Part shown: positions 26,735-36,739 of the stretch, piece after piece
How positions within the stretch are numbered: position 1 is the first letter of the stretch
Layout: each line of letters begins with the position of its first letter
Assembly (NCBI GenBank): GCA_023487035.1
Contig: JAMDEN010000129.1
Coordinates: 1-48,720 of the forward strand
Direction: 5' to 3'
Origin: Actinomycetota bacterium
GTDB lineage: Bacteria > Actinomycetota > Humimicrobiia > Humimicrobiales > Humimicrobiaceae
Length of the DNA stretch: 48,720 nt
Notes under the pieces: generated by a model
Seen by the model: only the letters and a program-made list of their open reading frames with translations
Database searches by the model: none
What the model was told of the DNA's origin: nothing
Translations under genes and position numbers: made by a program

Positions 26735-29704
26735 ATGAAAAATAACAAAAAAATAATTAATTCCAGATTAAATAGAAAAAGCAAGTCTATAAAAGGCTGC
26801 TTCTTTGGTTTTTTTATAGCTTTTATTATAGTATTATGCTTTATATTATTGGTCGGTGGTTTATTTGCATTTTATTATTATAAGAAATTACCTAAGCTTG
26901 AAAATTTAACACCCTCTCCAATAGCTGAAACATCAAAAGTTTATGCTGTTGATGGCAGCCTGCTTACTGAATTTCATGCAAGTGAAAATAGAGAAATAAT
27001 TCCTTTCGATAAAATGTCTCAAAATATTAAAAATGCTGTTGTTGCTATTGAAGATAAAAGATTTTACACGCATTCCGGAGTTGATTATAAACGAATAATT
27101 GGAGCTTTAATAACTGACATTAGAAATAGAAATTATTCCGAAGGTGCAAGTACTATTACCCAGCAATATGTAAAAAATATTTATTTCAGCCAGGAAAAAA
27201 CGTTAAAAAGAAAAATAAATGAAGCAATCCTTGCAATTCAAATTGAAAGAAATTATACAAAGGATAAAATACTTGAAATGTATTTAAATACAGTAAATTT
27301 TGGCGCAGGCTCCTACGGAATTGAAAAAGCAGCTCAGACTTATTTTGGAGTAAGTGCAAATGATTTAAGCATATCACAAGCAGCATTACTTGCAGGGCTT
27401 TTAAGAGCTCCTGAAGTATATTCTCCCTTCAATAATCTTGATAAAGCAATTGATAGAAGAAATACTGTTTTAGAATTAATGAAGGAACAGGGATTCATTG
27501 ATGAAGAGCAATATAAACAGGCTATTGAAGACCCTGTGGTTTTAAATAGTTCAGCAAATAAAAATAATGAAGAAGAAAACAGATTTGCACCTTTTTTTAT
27601 TGATTATGTTAAACAACAGCTTTATGATAAAAAATTTACAGATTTTGATGTATTTAAAGGCGGACTAAGAATTTATACTACTCTTGATAAAGATTTACAA
27701 ATAAAAGCAGAAAATTCATTTAAAAATATATTTAAAAAACCTATTGGACCTTCTTATGCATTAGTTTGTGTTGATTCAAATAATGGATATATTTATGCAA
27801 TTGTTGGAGGTAAAGATTATAAAACTAGCAAGTTTAATATAGCTACACAAGGTAAAAGACAACCAGGTTCAGTTTTTAAAGTGCCTGTTTTGCTTGAATC
27901 TATTATTAAAAATATTCCGCCTGAAACTACATTTAATCCTAATGGCCCGATTACCATAGATATACCTGGATCAAAACCCTGGATAGTTGATAATTATGGC
28001 GGTGAAAAATTTCAGGAACCTCTTAACCCGATGAATATAGTTGATGCAACAATTCATTCTGTAAATGTTGTTTATGCACAATTAATAATGAAAGTTGGAG
28101 CTAAAAATGTTGAAAAACTTTTAAATGATATGAATATATCTGATATAGGAAGTAATCCCGCAATTGCGCTTGGAGGACTTGAAAAAGGAATTACCCCGCT
28201 TGATGTAAGTAAAATTTTTACAACAATAGCATCAGGAGGTATTTACCATGAACCTGTATGCATATTAAAAATAACTGATTCAAAGGGAAATATTTTATAT
28301 GAGTATGATCCTGTAAAAAGTCCGACCACAAAAAGAATTTTTGAAGAACCTCAGGCATTTCTTGTAACCCAAATTCTTCAAAAAGTAATTACTGAAGGGA
28401 CAGGAAAAGCTGCAAATATTGGCAGACCTGCTGCAGGTAAAACTGGAACAACAAGCGATTTAAGAGATGCCTGGTTTGCAGGATATACGCCTGAACTTAC
28501 AACAATAGTATGGATGGGTTATCAGGAAAGTAATAAAGCAATGGAGCCTATTAATAAAATACCTGTAACAGGCGGAGCTTTTCCTGCTAAAATTTGGGCT
28601 GATTTTATGAAAAATGCACTAAAAGGGAAACCAATTGTACAATTTAAAACACCGGAAAATGGTTTAACCAAAGTCCAAGTTTGTAAAGATTCAGGCATGC
28701 TTCCAACATTCTGGTGTCCGCCTGACAGGCTTGAATACAGACTTTTTGTTAAAGGTATGGCGCCAACTAAATATTGTAATATACATAATAAAATAACAGT
28801 TCCTGAACTTGTCGGGGTAACTGCTGATGAAGCAAGACAAGCATTACAAGGGCTTTATTTTAACATAAACGAAGTTACAGAAAATAATAATGAATATGAT
28901 TCCGGTATTGTTTTTAAAACAGACCCTCCTGGGGGCACTACTGTTGAAGCAATTGATAATATAAACCCGCAAATTACTATATACATCAGTATGGGGAAAC
29001 AAACTTTAAAAATGCCTAATTTAATAGGGCAAACAAAAGATACTGCAGAAAGCATTTTATCAGGATCAGGCATTAAGGTATCCAATATTGTCTATGATTT
29101 CAGTAATCAGCCGCCAGATATTATATTTAATCAAAACCCTTCTCCTGATTCTGATATTGATATAAATACTCAAATTACAATTTATATAAGTAAAGGTATT
29201 AACCCGTCAGGTACAGTTCCTGATGTTATAGGTATGAGTAAAAATGATGCAGTTTCTTCTTTAAATAATGCTGGCTTTACAAATATTAATTTTATTGAAG
29301 ACCAGAATAGCGCTGCTATAAATACAGTTTTTAATCAAAACCCTCCTGCTGGAACTGTTTACGATAAATCCAAAACTGTAACAATTTCGATAAGTAAGGG
29401 AATTAAAGTTCCACTTGTTACAGGATTGGATAAAGAAAGTGCTGTTAAATTGTTATCTTCAGCAGGATTTATTGTGGAAATTTTACCTGCTTCTGACTCA
29501 AATGGAAAAGTTACAGCTCAAAATCCGGAAGCAAACACATATATAAATTTTGGAAGTAAAGTTACAATTACCATTGAAACAATAAGTACTACAACAAGTG
29601 CAACTACTACAAGCTCATCTTCCACAAGTTCAAGTACAACAACTTCTTCAACAACAACTACTTCTTCCAGTACAACGTCATCTACAACTTCTACAACCAA
29701 ATAG
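26735..29704 (+). CDS. Bifunctional penicillin-binding protein 1A with four PASTA domains and a Ser/Thr tail
   Basis: 989 residues. A basic N-terminus and one membrane anchor (~22-48) precede a GT51 glycosyltransferase domain (E106 in VAIEDKRFYTHSG; GASTITQQYVKN). The transpeptidase domain follows, with S379-VFK, SVN and KTG (569-571). Four PASTA repeats (~690-950) begin VPELVGV, MPNLIGQ, VPDVIGM and VPLVTGL. The last ~40 residues are almost only Ser and Thr, possibly a wall-spanning or glycosylated tail. It polymerises and cross-links peptidoglycan outside the membrane. PASTA-tailed class A PBPs are typical of Actinomycetota and Firmicutes. The start lacks a clear ribosome binding site. Confidence 0.94.
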   Translation: MKNNKKIINSRLNRKSKSIKGCFFGFFIAFIIVLCFILLVGGLFAFYYYKKLPKLENLTPSPIAETSKVYAVDGSLLTEFHASENREIIPFDKMSQNIKNAVVAIEDKRFYTHSGVDYKRIIGALITDIRNRNYSEGASTITQQYVKNIYFSQEKTLKRKINEAILAIQIERNYTKDKILEMYLNTVNFGAGSYGIEKAAQTYFGVSANDLSISQAALLAGLLRAPEVYSPFNNLDKAIDRRNTVLELMKEQGFIDEEQYKQAIEDPVVLNSSANKNNEEENRFAPFFIDYVKQQLYDKKFTDFDVFKGGLRIYTTLDKDLQIKAENSFKNIFKKPIGPSYALVCVDSNNGYIYAIVGGKDYKTSKFNIATQGKRQPGSVFKVPVLLESIIKNIPPETTFNPNGPITIDIPGSKPWIVDNYGGEKFQEPLNPMNIVDATIHSVNVVYAQLIMKVGAKNVEKLLNDMNISDIGSNPAIALGGLEKGITPLDVSKIFTTIASGGIYHEPVCILKITDSKGNILYEYDPVKSPTTKRIFEEPQAFLVTQILQKVITEGTGKAANIGRPAAGKTGTTSDLRDAWFAGYTPELTTIVWMGYQESNKAMEPINKIPVTGGAFPAKIWADFMKNALKGKPIVQFKTPENGLTKVQVCKDSGMLPTFWCPPDRLEYRLFVKGMAPTKYCNIHNKITVPELVGVTADEARQALQGLYFNINEVTENNNEYDSGIVFKTDPPGGTTVEAIDNINPQITIYISMGKQTLKMPNLIGQTKDTAESILSGSGIKVSNIVYDFSNQPPDIIFNQNPSPDSDIDINTQITIYISKGINPSGTVPDVIGMSKNDAVSSLNNAGFTNINFIEDQNSAAINTVFNQNPPAGTVYDKSKTVTISISKGIKVPLVTGLDKESAVKLLSSAGFIVEILPASDSNGKVTAQNPEANTYINFGSKVTITIETISTTTSATTTSSSSTSSSTTTSSTTTTSSSTTSSTTSTTK

Positions 29705-29886
29705 ATATAGAAGAAAAAAATTATAAAAATTTTTAAATAAAAATAATTATATCTAAGATAAGATAGTAAGACTAAATTATATTATTTGTAAATTTGTAAA
29801 AATCTTTTTATTAAAAATTTTTATATTTATTTCTTTAAAAAATTTCATATAGCCGTTATGATATTATTCTTATAATATGAAAAATA

Positions 29887-32400
29887 CTATAAAACCTCTC
29901 TATATAAATGACCCTTTGTATAATTTGTAAGAAATGGTGATTTTTTTAAATTATCTAACATGATTTTATATTTTTTAAAAAGATCCTGATTTGATTTTGA
30001 TTTTTTCCCGTTAAATTCTAAAGTATTCATATTTTTTATAAGCATTAATCCATCGATAAAAGATTTAAATATAAAATATATTTCTTCTTCTTCGAGAAAT
30101 CTTAAATCAATTAAAAATCCATTTATATTATTATTAATAATCTCAATTAAATCAAAAATCACACAGTGTTTTTTTGCATTAAATAATTGAATATTATTTA
30201 AATAATCATAGCTAATTTTAAATTTAAAATTTTTTAAATCTTTAAGAATATAATCACTAAAATCATTGAAATTACCATTAAGTTCTTTATATCTTACTCT
30301 AGAAGTCACTATAGGGAAAAAGCCATAACTATATATAAAAAAATCTGTTGTAATTAAAAATTTTTTTAGATTCGTGTTATTTTTTAAATCTAAAATTATG
30401 TCATTTATTTCAAGTAAAGTTAATTCTGCAGATATAACTATACCAGATATATTAATATTCAAATTCAAATGTTTTTTTATTTCGCTGATTGCAAAACTGT
30501 TAAATAAGTTAAAATTATAACCAAGTATAATATTTAAAGATAATTGTAAGAAATTTGATATTTTATTTAATAAAAATAAAATTCCAGGATTTGATACATA
30601 AAAATTTTTTATACCGTTATTTATAAGTTTTATTAAAATTTTTTCTAAAATATTTAATTGTTCATCATAAATTATATTTGGGGTTACGATATAAAAATTA
30701 ACATTTTTTATTTTTATTTTTTCAAAAATATTTACAACTTTATTTAAATCTTCTTCATCATTTTTTATAAATAAATTATAAGAATCTTCATATAAAAAAT
30801 TAATATTTAAGAATTTATTATTATATTTTTTATTTTTTGCATTAATAATATTAATTATATTTTTAATTATTAATTCTGAATTTTTATTTTCATTATAAAA
30901 AAACAATGAAATTGATAATATTTTATTAAAACTATTAAAATCATTTATGATTTCATTATTAACATTGATTTTCTTATTAAAAATCTTTTCATTTTTTAAC
31001 GAATTAGTATTTTTATAAAGGTCTTTATTTTTATTTAATAATGACTTTAATTTATAATAATTTTCAATATTAAATTCATTTTTTATAATATTATCTTCTT
31101 TAAAATTATTTCTTTTAGATAAGTATAAGGATTTTGCTTCCTTATCAAGATTGTAATCAAAATATTTAAATACCCTGTCATTTATATTTAAATTTATATT
31201 TTTACTTGTTTTAATTTTATAAATTTTTTTTTCATTATTATTTTCTGATATTATTTCATAATCACTTACAGTAATTCTCTCATTACCTTTTTTTGTCCAT
31301 ATTTCTAAAATATCATTTTTATTTAAATTAATTTCTGAATTTATATAAATATTTTTATAATTTTTTTTAGAAAAATCTTCAGATTCGATTCTTAATACTC
31401 TTCCGAAGTAACTTCCTATATTACCTGATTTTTTTAAAGAAACTATATTATCGGGAAATTTTTTATTTAAATAACCTTCATTAATCTCTCTCGAAAAAAT
31501 TTGTTTTAATTTGTAAATATCTTCTTTATCAGGAATAAACTTTTCAGGGTATTCGTAAAACAAATCAATGTATTTTCTATATATTTTAGTAACTATGCCA
31601 ACGTATTCAGGAGTTTTCATTCTTCCTTCAATCTTTAAAGCATTTATACCTGCTTTAATTATTTCAGGAAGATGAAAAACAGTAATTAAATCACTTTTAC
31701 TTAAAAAATAATATTTGCCAATTAATTCTTCATTTTTACTTACGTTGTTTGAAAAATTATTACCTTCCTGCTTATGTTCTCTAACAAGTTCATACTTCAT
31801 TCTGCATGGCTGAGGACATGTTCCTCTATTACCACTTCTTTCACCAACAAATGAACTGAAATAACATTGGCCGGAGTATGAATAACATTGTGAGCCGTGT
31901 CCAAATATCTCAATTTCCATTACCTTTTTTGCAGTCATTTCTTTTAATTCTTCAAGTGTCATTTCTCTCGCAGTAATTGTTCTTTTAAAACCATATTCCT
32001 TTAGAAATTGTAATGAAAGTGAATTATGAATATTTAACTGAGTACTTGCATGTATGGAAATTTCAGGATAAATTTCATTTATAATTTTGGCCGCGGCAAA
32101 ATCCTGTACAATAACTGCATCAAAACTTATATTTTTTAATACATTAAAAATAAATTCAATGAAATCATTGAGTTCTTTTTCTTTAATTAATGTATTTAAT
32201 GCTAAATAAACTTTTACATTATTTGCATGTGCAAAATAAACTGCTTTTTGGAGATTTTCTAAATTAAAATTTTCCGCATAAGCTCTTGCCCCATATTTTT
32301 CATAAGCAAGATAAACTGCATCAGCTCCTGCATTAACAGCTGCTTTAAGTTGATCCCAGTTTCCAGCTGGAGAAACCAGTTCAAGTTTATTCTTATCCAT
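29887..32400 (-). CDS. Peptidase U32 family protein with DUF3656 region
   Basis: 837 residues from the ATG at 32400; the frame runs further up but inside the preceding small ORF. The U32 domain (1-~290) has LELVSPAGNWDQLKAAVNAGADAVY, EIFGHGSQCYSYSGQC and the cysteines of GTCPQPCRM, with LKIEGRMKTPEYV. Several relatives hydroxylate rRNA or tRNA bases rather than cut protein, and the cysteines fit an iron-sulfur site. The middle and C-terminal parts are rich in Asn, Lys and Ile. The ATGGATAA overlap couples it to the small ORF upstream, and it is the last gene of the arginine operon. Confidence 0.85.
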   Translation of the reverse strand: MDKNKLELVSPAGNWDQLKAAVNAGADAVYLAYEKYGARAYAENFNLENLQKAVYFAHANNVKVYLALNTLIKEKELNDFIEFIFNVLKNISFDAVIVQDFAAAKIINEIYPEISIHASTQLNIHNSLSLQFLKEYGFKRTITAREMTLEELKEMTAKKVMEIEIFGHGSQCYSYSGQCYFSSFVGERSGNRGTCPQPCRMKYELVREHKQEGNNFSNNVSKNEELIGKYYFLSKSDLITVFHLPEIIKAGINALKIEGRMKTPEYVGIVTKIYRKYIDLFYEYPEKFIPDKEDIYKLKQIFSREINEGYLNKKFPDNIVSLKKSGNIGSYFGRVLRIESEDFSKKNYKNIYINSEINLNKNDILEIWTKKGNERITVSDYEIISENNNEKKIYKIKTSKNINLNINDRVFKYFDYNLDKEAKSLYLSKRNNFKEDNIIKNEFNIENYYKLKSLLNKNKDLYKNTNSLKNEKIFNKKINVNNEIINDFNSFNKILSISLFFYNENKNSELIIKNIINIINAKNKKYNNKFLNINFLYEDSYNLFIKNDEEDLNKVVNIFEKIKIKNVNFYIVTPNIIYDEQLNILEKILIKLINNGIKNFYVSNPGILFLLNKISNFLQLSLNIILGYNFNLFNSFAISEIKKHLNLNINISGIVISAELTLLEINDIILDLKNNTNLKKFLITTDFFIYSYGFFPIVTSRVRYKELNGNFNDFSDYILKDLKNFKFKISYDYLNNIQLFNAKKHCVIFDLIEIINNNINGFLIDLRFLEEEEIYFIFKSFIDGLMLIKNMNTLEFNGKKSKSNQDLFKKYKIMLDNLKKSPFLTNYTKGHLYREVL

Positions 32401-32542
32401 TTCTTTTATATCTGTAAAACCCTGAGCCACTTATAATATTTACACCCTGCTTTTCAAGAAAATCACAAAATATATTTAAACCTATAGAATCACAAGCCAT
32501 ATGGCCGCAAATAATAGGTGGCAGTTTATCAATCCATTTCAT
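32393..32542 (-). CDS. Small conserved-looking protein (49 aa) between argH and the U32 gene
   Basis: A 49-residue frame starts at an ATG overlapping the argH stop by 14 bp and ends inside the U32 start (ATGGATAA). It begins MKWIDKLPPIICGHMACDSI. Three cysteines and a histidine (C12, H14, C17, C26) could bind metal. The translational coupling at both ends and the ordinary amino acid composition argue that it is a real gene. I do not recognise the family, and no function is proposed. It is too short for most gene finders with a 60-codon cutoff. Confidence 0.6.
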   Translation of the reverse strand: MKWIDKLPPIICGHMACDSIGLNIFCDFLEKQGVNIISGSGFYRYKRNG

Positions 32543-33983
32543 TTTGTATTTCTTTCATCAGATTATTAAAATCAGGTATTCTTAATTTTAATTTTTCAAT
32601 TTTAAATTTAATTTTATTTATTCTTTCTGTAGCAAATTTTAAATTATTTTTAACATTGCTGCTGTTTGTCCCGCAGTCAGTTACTTTTGAATTTATGCAT
32701 TCAATTAAGGCTATTTTTTTGAAAAAATCAACATCAAAAAATTTTGAATAATCTTTAAGCTTGTTAATACTTAAATCATTCAGATTAATTTTATTTTCAA
32801 TGCAATATCTTATAATTTTTCCAGTTATATTATGAGCATTCCTGAAAGTTTCACCCTTTTTTACAAGATAATCAGCTATATCAGTTGCCTCCAGAAATTG
32901 GTTTTTCATACTTTTATTAATATTTTCCGTATTTATTTTTATATTATCTATAAGTTCTTTAAATATTTTTACTGATGATAATGTCTGGTTGAAAGCATTA
33001 AAAACTATAACTTTATCTTCCTGTAAGTCTCTATTATATGTTGAAGGTAAAGATTTCTGTAATAAAATAAATTGCAAGAGATTACCTGCCACAAGAGAAC
33101 TTTTACCTCTTATAAGCTCAAGGATATCAGGGTTTTTTTTCTGAGGCATAATGCTGCTTCCTGTGCAAAATTCATCTGCTATTTCAATAAAGGAAAATTC
33201 ATTTGTATTATAAATAATTAAATCTTCACAAAATCTGCTTAAATGAATCATTATGCATGAAAGATTATAAACAAAATCCTGAAAATAATCTCTTCCTGAT
33301 ACTTCATCCATGCTATTTACAGCTTTATACTTAAACTTTAATAATTTGCTTAAATAATTTCTGTCAATTTCATAACCACTTCCAGTGCATGCTCCACAGC
33401 CGAGAGGTAAATAATCGCACTCTTCAAAATTTGTTAATAACTTGTTAATATCCCGATAAAATTTTTCAAAAAATGAAAGTAAATAATGCGAAAAAAGAAC
33501 AGGCTGTGCTTTTTGCAAATGAGTATAAGCAGGAAAAATTATATTGACATTTTTTTTAGCTAATTTAATTATGGTTAATTCAAGATTCGTTAAAGATTCA
33601 AGAATTTCAATAATTGCATTTTTTAAATAAAGTTTTTCATCAAGAACTATCTGATCATTTCTGCTTCTGCCTGTGTGGATTTTACCAGCTGCTTCTCCAA
33701 TTTCATTTTTAAGCTCATATTCAATTAAACTATGGATATCTTCATATTCAGAACTGGAAAATTTGTTGTTTTCTATATAATCCTTTATTTTGATTAAGCC
33801 ATTTATTATTTTTAATAATTCCTGATTTGAAATAATTCCAATTTTTTTAAGTCCTGCTGCATAAGCAACATTTCCAATAATGTCGTATTTGTATAATTTT
33901 ATATCGACATCAAGTGAAAATGTAAAATTATCTGCAAGTTTATTCGTGCTACTTTTTATTCTTCCATCCCAGATTTTATCCAT
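32529..33983 (-). CDS. argH: Argininosuccinate lyase
   Basis: 484 residues. It splits argininosuccinate to arginine and fumarate, the last pathway step. The family motifs are GKIHTGRSRNDQ, the mobile catalytic loop GSSIMPQKKNPD and YTHLQKAQPV. The start overlaps argG by 8 bp. Translation of the small ORF starts within its last codons. Confidence 0.96.
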   Translation of the reverse strand: MDKIWDGRIKSSTNKLADNFTFSLDVDIKLYKYDIIGNVAYAAGLKKIGIISNQELLKIINGLIKIKDYIENNKFSSSEYEDIHSLIEYELKNEIGEAAGKIHTGRSRNDQIVLDEKLYLKNAIIEILESLTNLELTIIKLAKKNVNIIFPAYTHLQKAQPVLFSHYLLSFFEKFYRDINKLLTNFEECDYLPLGCGACTGSGYEIDRNYLSKLLKFKYKAVNSMDEVSGRDYFQDFVYNLSCIMIHLSRFCEDLIIYNTNEFSFIEIADEFCTGSSIMPQKKNPDILELIRGKSSLVAGNLLQFILLQKSLPSTYNRDLQEDKVIVFNAFNQTLSSVKIFKELIDNIKINTENINKSMKNQFLEATDIADYLVKKGETFRNAHNITGKIIRYCIENKINLNDLSINKLKDYSKFFDVDFFKKIALIECINSKVTDCGTNSSNVKNNLKFATERINKIKFKIEKLKLRIPDFNNLMKEIQNEMD

Positions 33984-35172
33984 TTAATCTTCCCTTTTTT
34001 GCAAGTATTTCATAAGGATACCCCCATATTTTTATAAAACTTTCTGAAAATTTTGGATCAAACATATCGTTCTTATCATAAGTTGCAAGATTATAATCAT
34101 ATATTGAATATGGAGATTTTCTCCCGACTACATTAAAACTCTTATATTCCAGCTTTATTTTTACAGTGCCTGAAACATATTCCTGACTTTCTTCAACAAA
34201 TTTTTTTAAACACTTCATTAGCGGTGTAAACCATAAACCGTAATAAATCATTTCAGAAATTTTATCTTCAATTAAATATTTAAAATGAAGAAGTTCTCTA
34301 TCTAAAACAAGACTTTCAAGCTGTCTATGAGATTCGATAAGAATTTCAGCAGCTGGAGCTTCATATATTTCTCTTGACTTAATCCCTATAAGTCTGTTTT
34401 CAACCATATCTATTCTTCCTATCCCATAAGAACCGGCTATTTTATTTATTTCAAGTATTAAATCCAACGGTTTTAGTTTCTGGCCATTTAATGAAACAGG
34501 GACTCCACTTTCAAAATCAATTTCAATATATTCATTATCTTTTTCATTTTTACTTATTTTTGACCACTTATATATTTCTTCCAAAGGTTCACTCCATGGG
34601 TCTTCAAGATTGCCACATTCAATACTTCTTCCCCATAAATTTTCATCAATACTATAAATACTTTTCTTTGTAACATTTATTTTTATATTATTTTTTTGAG
34701 CATATTCTATTTCTTCTTCTCTGGATAATTTCCATACTCTCATTGGAGCAATAATTTTTATATCCGGGTTTAAACTTCTTATACCAACATCAAAACGGAC
34801 CTGATCATTCCCTTTAGCTGTACATCCATGAGCAATCATTGAAGCGTTTTCTTTTTTCGCAAAATCAACAAGAATTTTAGCAATTAATGGCCTTGCAATA
34901 GCAGTGGCAAGAGTATATCTTTTTTCATATTTTGCATTTGCCTTTAAAGAAGGGTAAATATAATCATTTATAAATTCATCTTTTGCATCAATTATATAAG
35001 CTTTAGAAGCACCTGTTTTAAGAGCTCTTTCATAAGCATCGTTAAGATTATCAGGCTGGCCTAAATCAATTAATACAGCAATAACTTCAACATCATAATT
35101 TTCCTGTAGCCATTTAATTGCAACAGTTGTATCAAGACCACCCGAATAAGCAAGAATTAGTTTTTGTCTCAT
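33976..35172 (-). CDS. argG: Argininosuccinate synthase
   Basis: 398 residues. It condenses citrulline and aspartate with ATP use. The nucleotide loop AYSGGLDTTV (8-17) and the substrate region AHGCTAKGNDQVRFD are clear, with ENLWGRSIECG and GRIDMVENR later. It lies 121 bp downstream of argR and overlaps argH. Confidence 0.97.
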   Translation of the reverse strand: MRQKLILAYSGGLDTTVAIKWLQENYDVEVIAVLIDLGQPDNLNDAYERALKTGASKAYIIDAKDEFINDYIYPSLKANAKYEKRYTLATAIARPLIAKILVDFAKKENASMIAHGCTAKGNDQVRFDVGIRSLNPDIKIIAPMRVWKLSREEEIEYAQKNNIKINVTKKSIYSIDENLWGRSIECGNLEDPWSEPLEEIYKWSKISKNEKDNEYIEIDFESGVPVSLNGQKLKPLDLILEINKIAGSYGIGRIDMVENRLIGIKSREIYEAPAAEILIESHRQLESLVLDRELLHFKYLIEDKISEMIYYGLWFTPLMKCLKKFVEESQEYVSGTVKIKLEYKSFNVVGRKSPYSIYDYNLATYDKNDMFDPKFSESFIKIWGYPYEILAKKGRLNG

Positions 35173-35293
35173 TTGATTCCTTTCTTTTATTTAAATTCAA
35201 ATAATTTAAATTCAAATAATTTTTTTATATTCATTAATCTTTAGTATTTATAATTAAATTTTTGTTAATAAAATTAAAAATAAAAACTATAAA

Positions 35294-35752
35294 CTAAATA
35301 TTTTTTAAAATATCCATAAGCTTTAATGTGTTTTCAATTGTGTCAACAACACATATTATATTATCATCTCCTGCTACTGTTCCTAAAATTTCATTATAGT
35401 TCATGCTATCCAAAGAAGCTGCAACACTTTGAGCTTCACCAGGATAAGTTTTTATAACAATAATATTGCCTGTATTTCTTATAGATATGACACTTTCCTT
35501 TAATTTTGATGCGAGTTTTTCAAAACTTAAAGGTTTTTTTTCAGGAAAAATATTATTATCTATTACAAAATATTCTTCTCCATCAATATTTCTCCTTTTA
35601 ACAAGCCTTAAATCTTTAAGATCTCTTGAAATTGTTGACTGAGTTATGTTAAAGCCCTTTTTTTTAAGTTCTTTTAAAAGCATTTCTTGAGATGAAATTT
35701 TTTTTGTATTAATTATATTTACTATTTCTTTTAATCTTTTTGAATTACTCAT
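35294..35752 (-). CDS. argR: Arginine repressor ArgR/AhrC
   Basis: 152 residues. The N-terminal winged helix reads ITQSTISRDLKDLRLVKR (about 35-52). The C-terminal hexamer and arginine-binding domain contains GEAQSVAASLDSM and GTVAGDDNIICV, where the aspartates bind arginine. It sits inside the operon it probably represses. Confidence 0.96.
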   Translation of the reverse strand: MSNSKRLKEIVNIINTKKISSQEMLLKELKKKGFNITQSTISRDLKDLRLVKRRNIDGEEYFVIDNNIFPEKKPLSFEKLASKLKESVISIRNTGNIIVIKTYPGEAQSVAASLDSMNYNEILGTVAGDDNIICVVDTIENTLKLMDILKNI

Positions 35753-35809
35753 CGTTATTTTTATAATATTTTTAAAATTTATAGTTTTTTGCTTTTAATT
35801 TAATAATTT

Positions 35810-36739
35810 TTATGAATACAAGAATGTTAAAAGTGCTTTTTGAGTATGGAGTCTATTTTCAGCCTGAGTCCATGCTATTGAGTTTGAACTGTCTAAAACT
35901 TCAGAAGTAATTTCCAGCTCTCTATGTGCAGGTAAGCAATGCATTATTTTAACATCTTGTTTTGCATTTGATATAAGGTCTTTATTTACCTGATATGGCT
36001 TTAAATCATAGATTTTTTGAGTACTTTCTTCATCTCCCATACTTACCCATACATCTGTATAAATGACATCTGCATTTTTAACAGCAACAATAGGGTCATT
36101 TATTATTGTTATTTTATTACCGCTATTTTTTGATATTTCTCTTAATATATCCATTAACTTTTTATCAGGTTCATATTTTGGATGACATCCCACTGTTATA
36201 TCGATTCCTAATTTTGTAAACCCTATAAGTAAACTATTTAAAACATTATTTGAGTCACCTATATAAACAAATTTCATATTTTTTTTAAAAAGCAAATTGC
36301 TTTCATATAATGTAAATAAATCTGATAAAATCTGGCATGGATGATATTTATCCGTTAATGCATTTATAACAGGAATATCACAATTTAGGGCAATTATATC
36401 AATATTTTCCTGTTTAAAAGTACGAATTACAACCCCATCAAGATAAGAATTAAAAATTTTAGCGGTATCTGAATATGTTTCACCTCTACCTAACTGCATA
36501 GTTTTTGAATCAAGTACCAGGCAATTACCTCCAAGCTGGTTTATTCCTACTTCAAAAGATATTCTTGTTCTTGTTGAAGGTTTATCAAAAAGCAATGCAA
36601 TATTTTTATTATTTAAAACTTTACTATATTTAAGTTTATTTTTCTTAACATCCATAGTAAGTTCAATAAGATATTTTATTTCTTCTTTTGAATAATCAAG
36701 TAATGTTAAAAAATCTCTTTTAATTTTTTTCATTTTCAT
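35810..36739 (-). CDS. argF: Ornithine carbamoyltransferase
   Basis: About 309 residues. It makes citrulline from ornithine and carbamoyl phosphate. STRTR binds carbamoyl phosphate; DKYHPCQILSD and HCLPAHR are the other hallmarks. Start: TTG at 36742, ATG at 36739 and ATG at 36733 are possible; AAAAGGA lies 4-10 bases before them. All overlap the argD end. Confidence 0.96.
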   Translation of the reverse strand: MKMKKIKRDFLTLLDYSKEEIKYLIELTMDVKKNKLKYSKVLNNKNIALLFDKPSTRTRISFEVGINQLGGNCLVLDSKTMQLGRGETYSDTAKIFNSYLDGVVIRTFKQENIDIIALNCDIPVINALTDKYHPCQILSDLFTLYESNLLFKKNMKFVYIGDSNNVLNSLLIGFTKLGIDITVGCHPKYEPDKKLMDILREISKNSGNKITIINDPIVAVKNADVIYTDVWVSMGDEESTQKIYDLKPYQVNKDLISNAKQDVKIMHCLPAHRELEITSEVLDSSNSIAWTQAENRLHTQKALLTFLYS

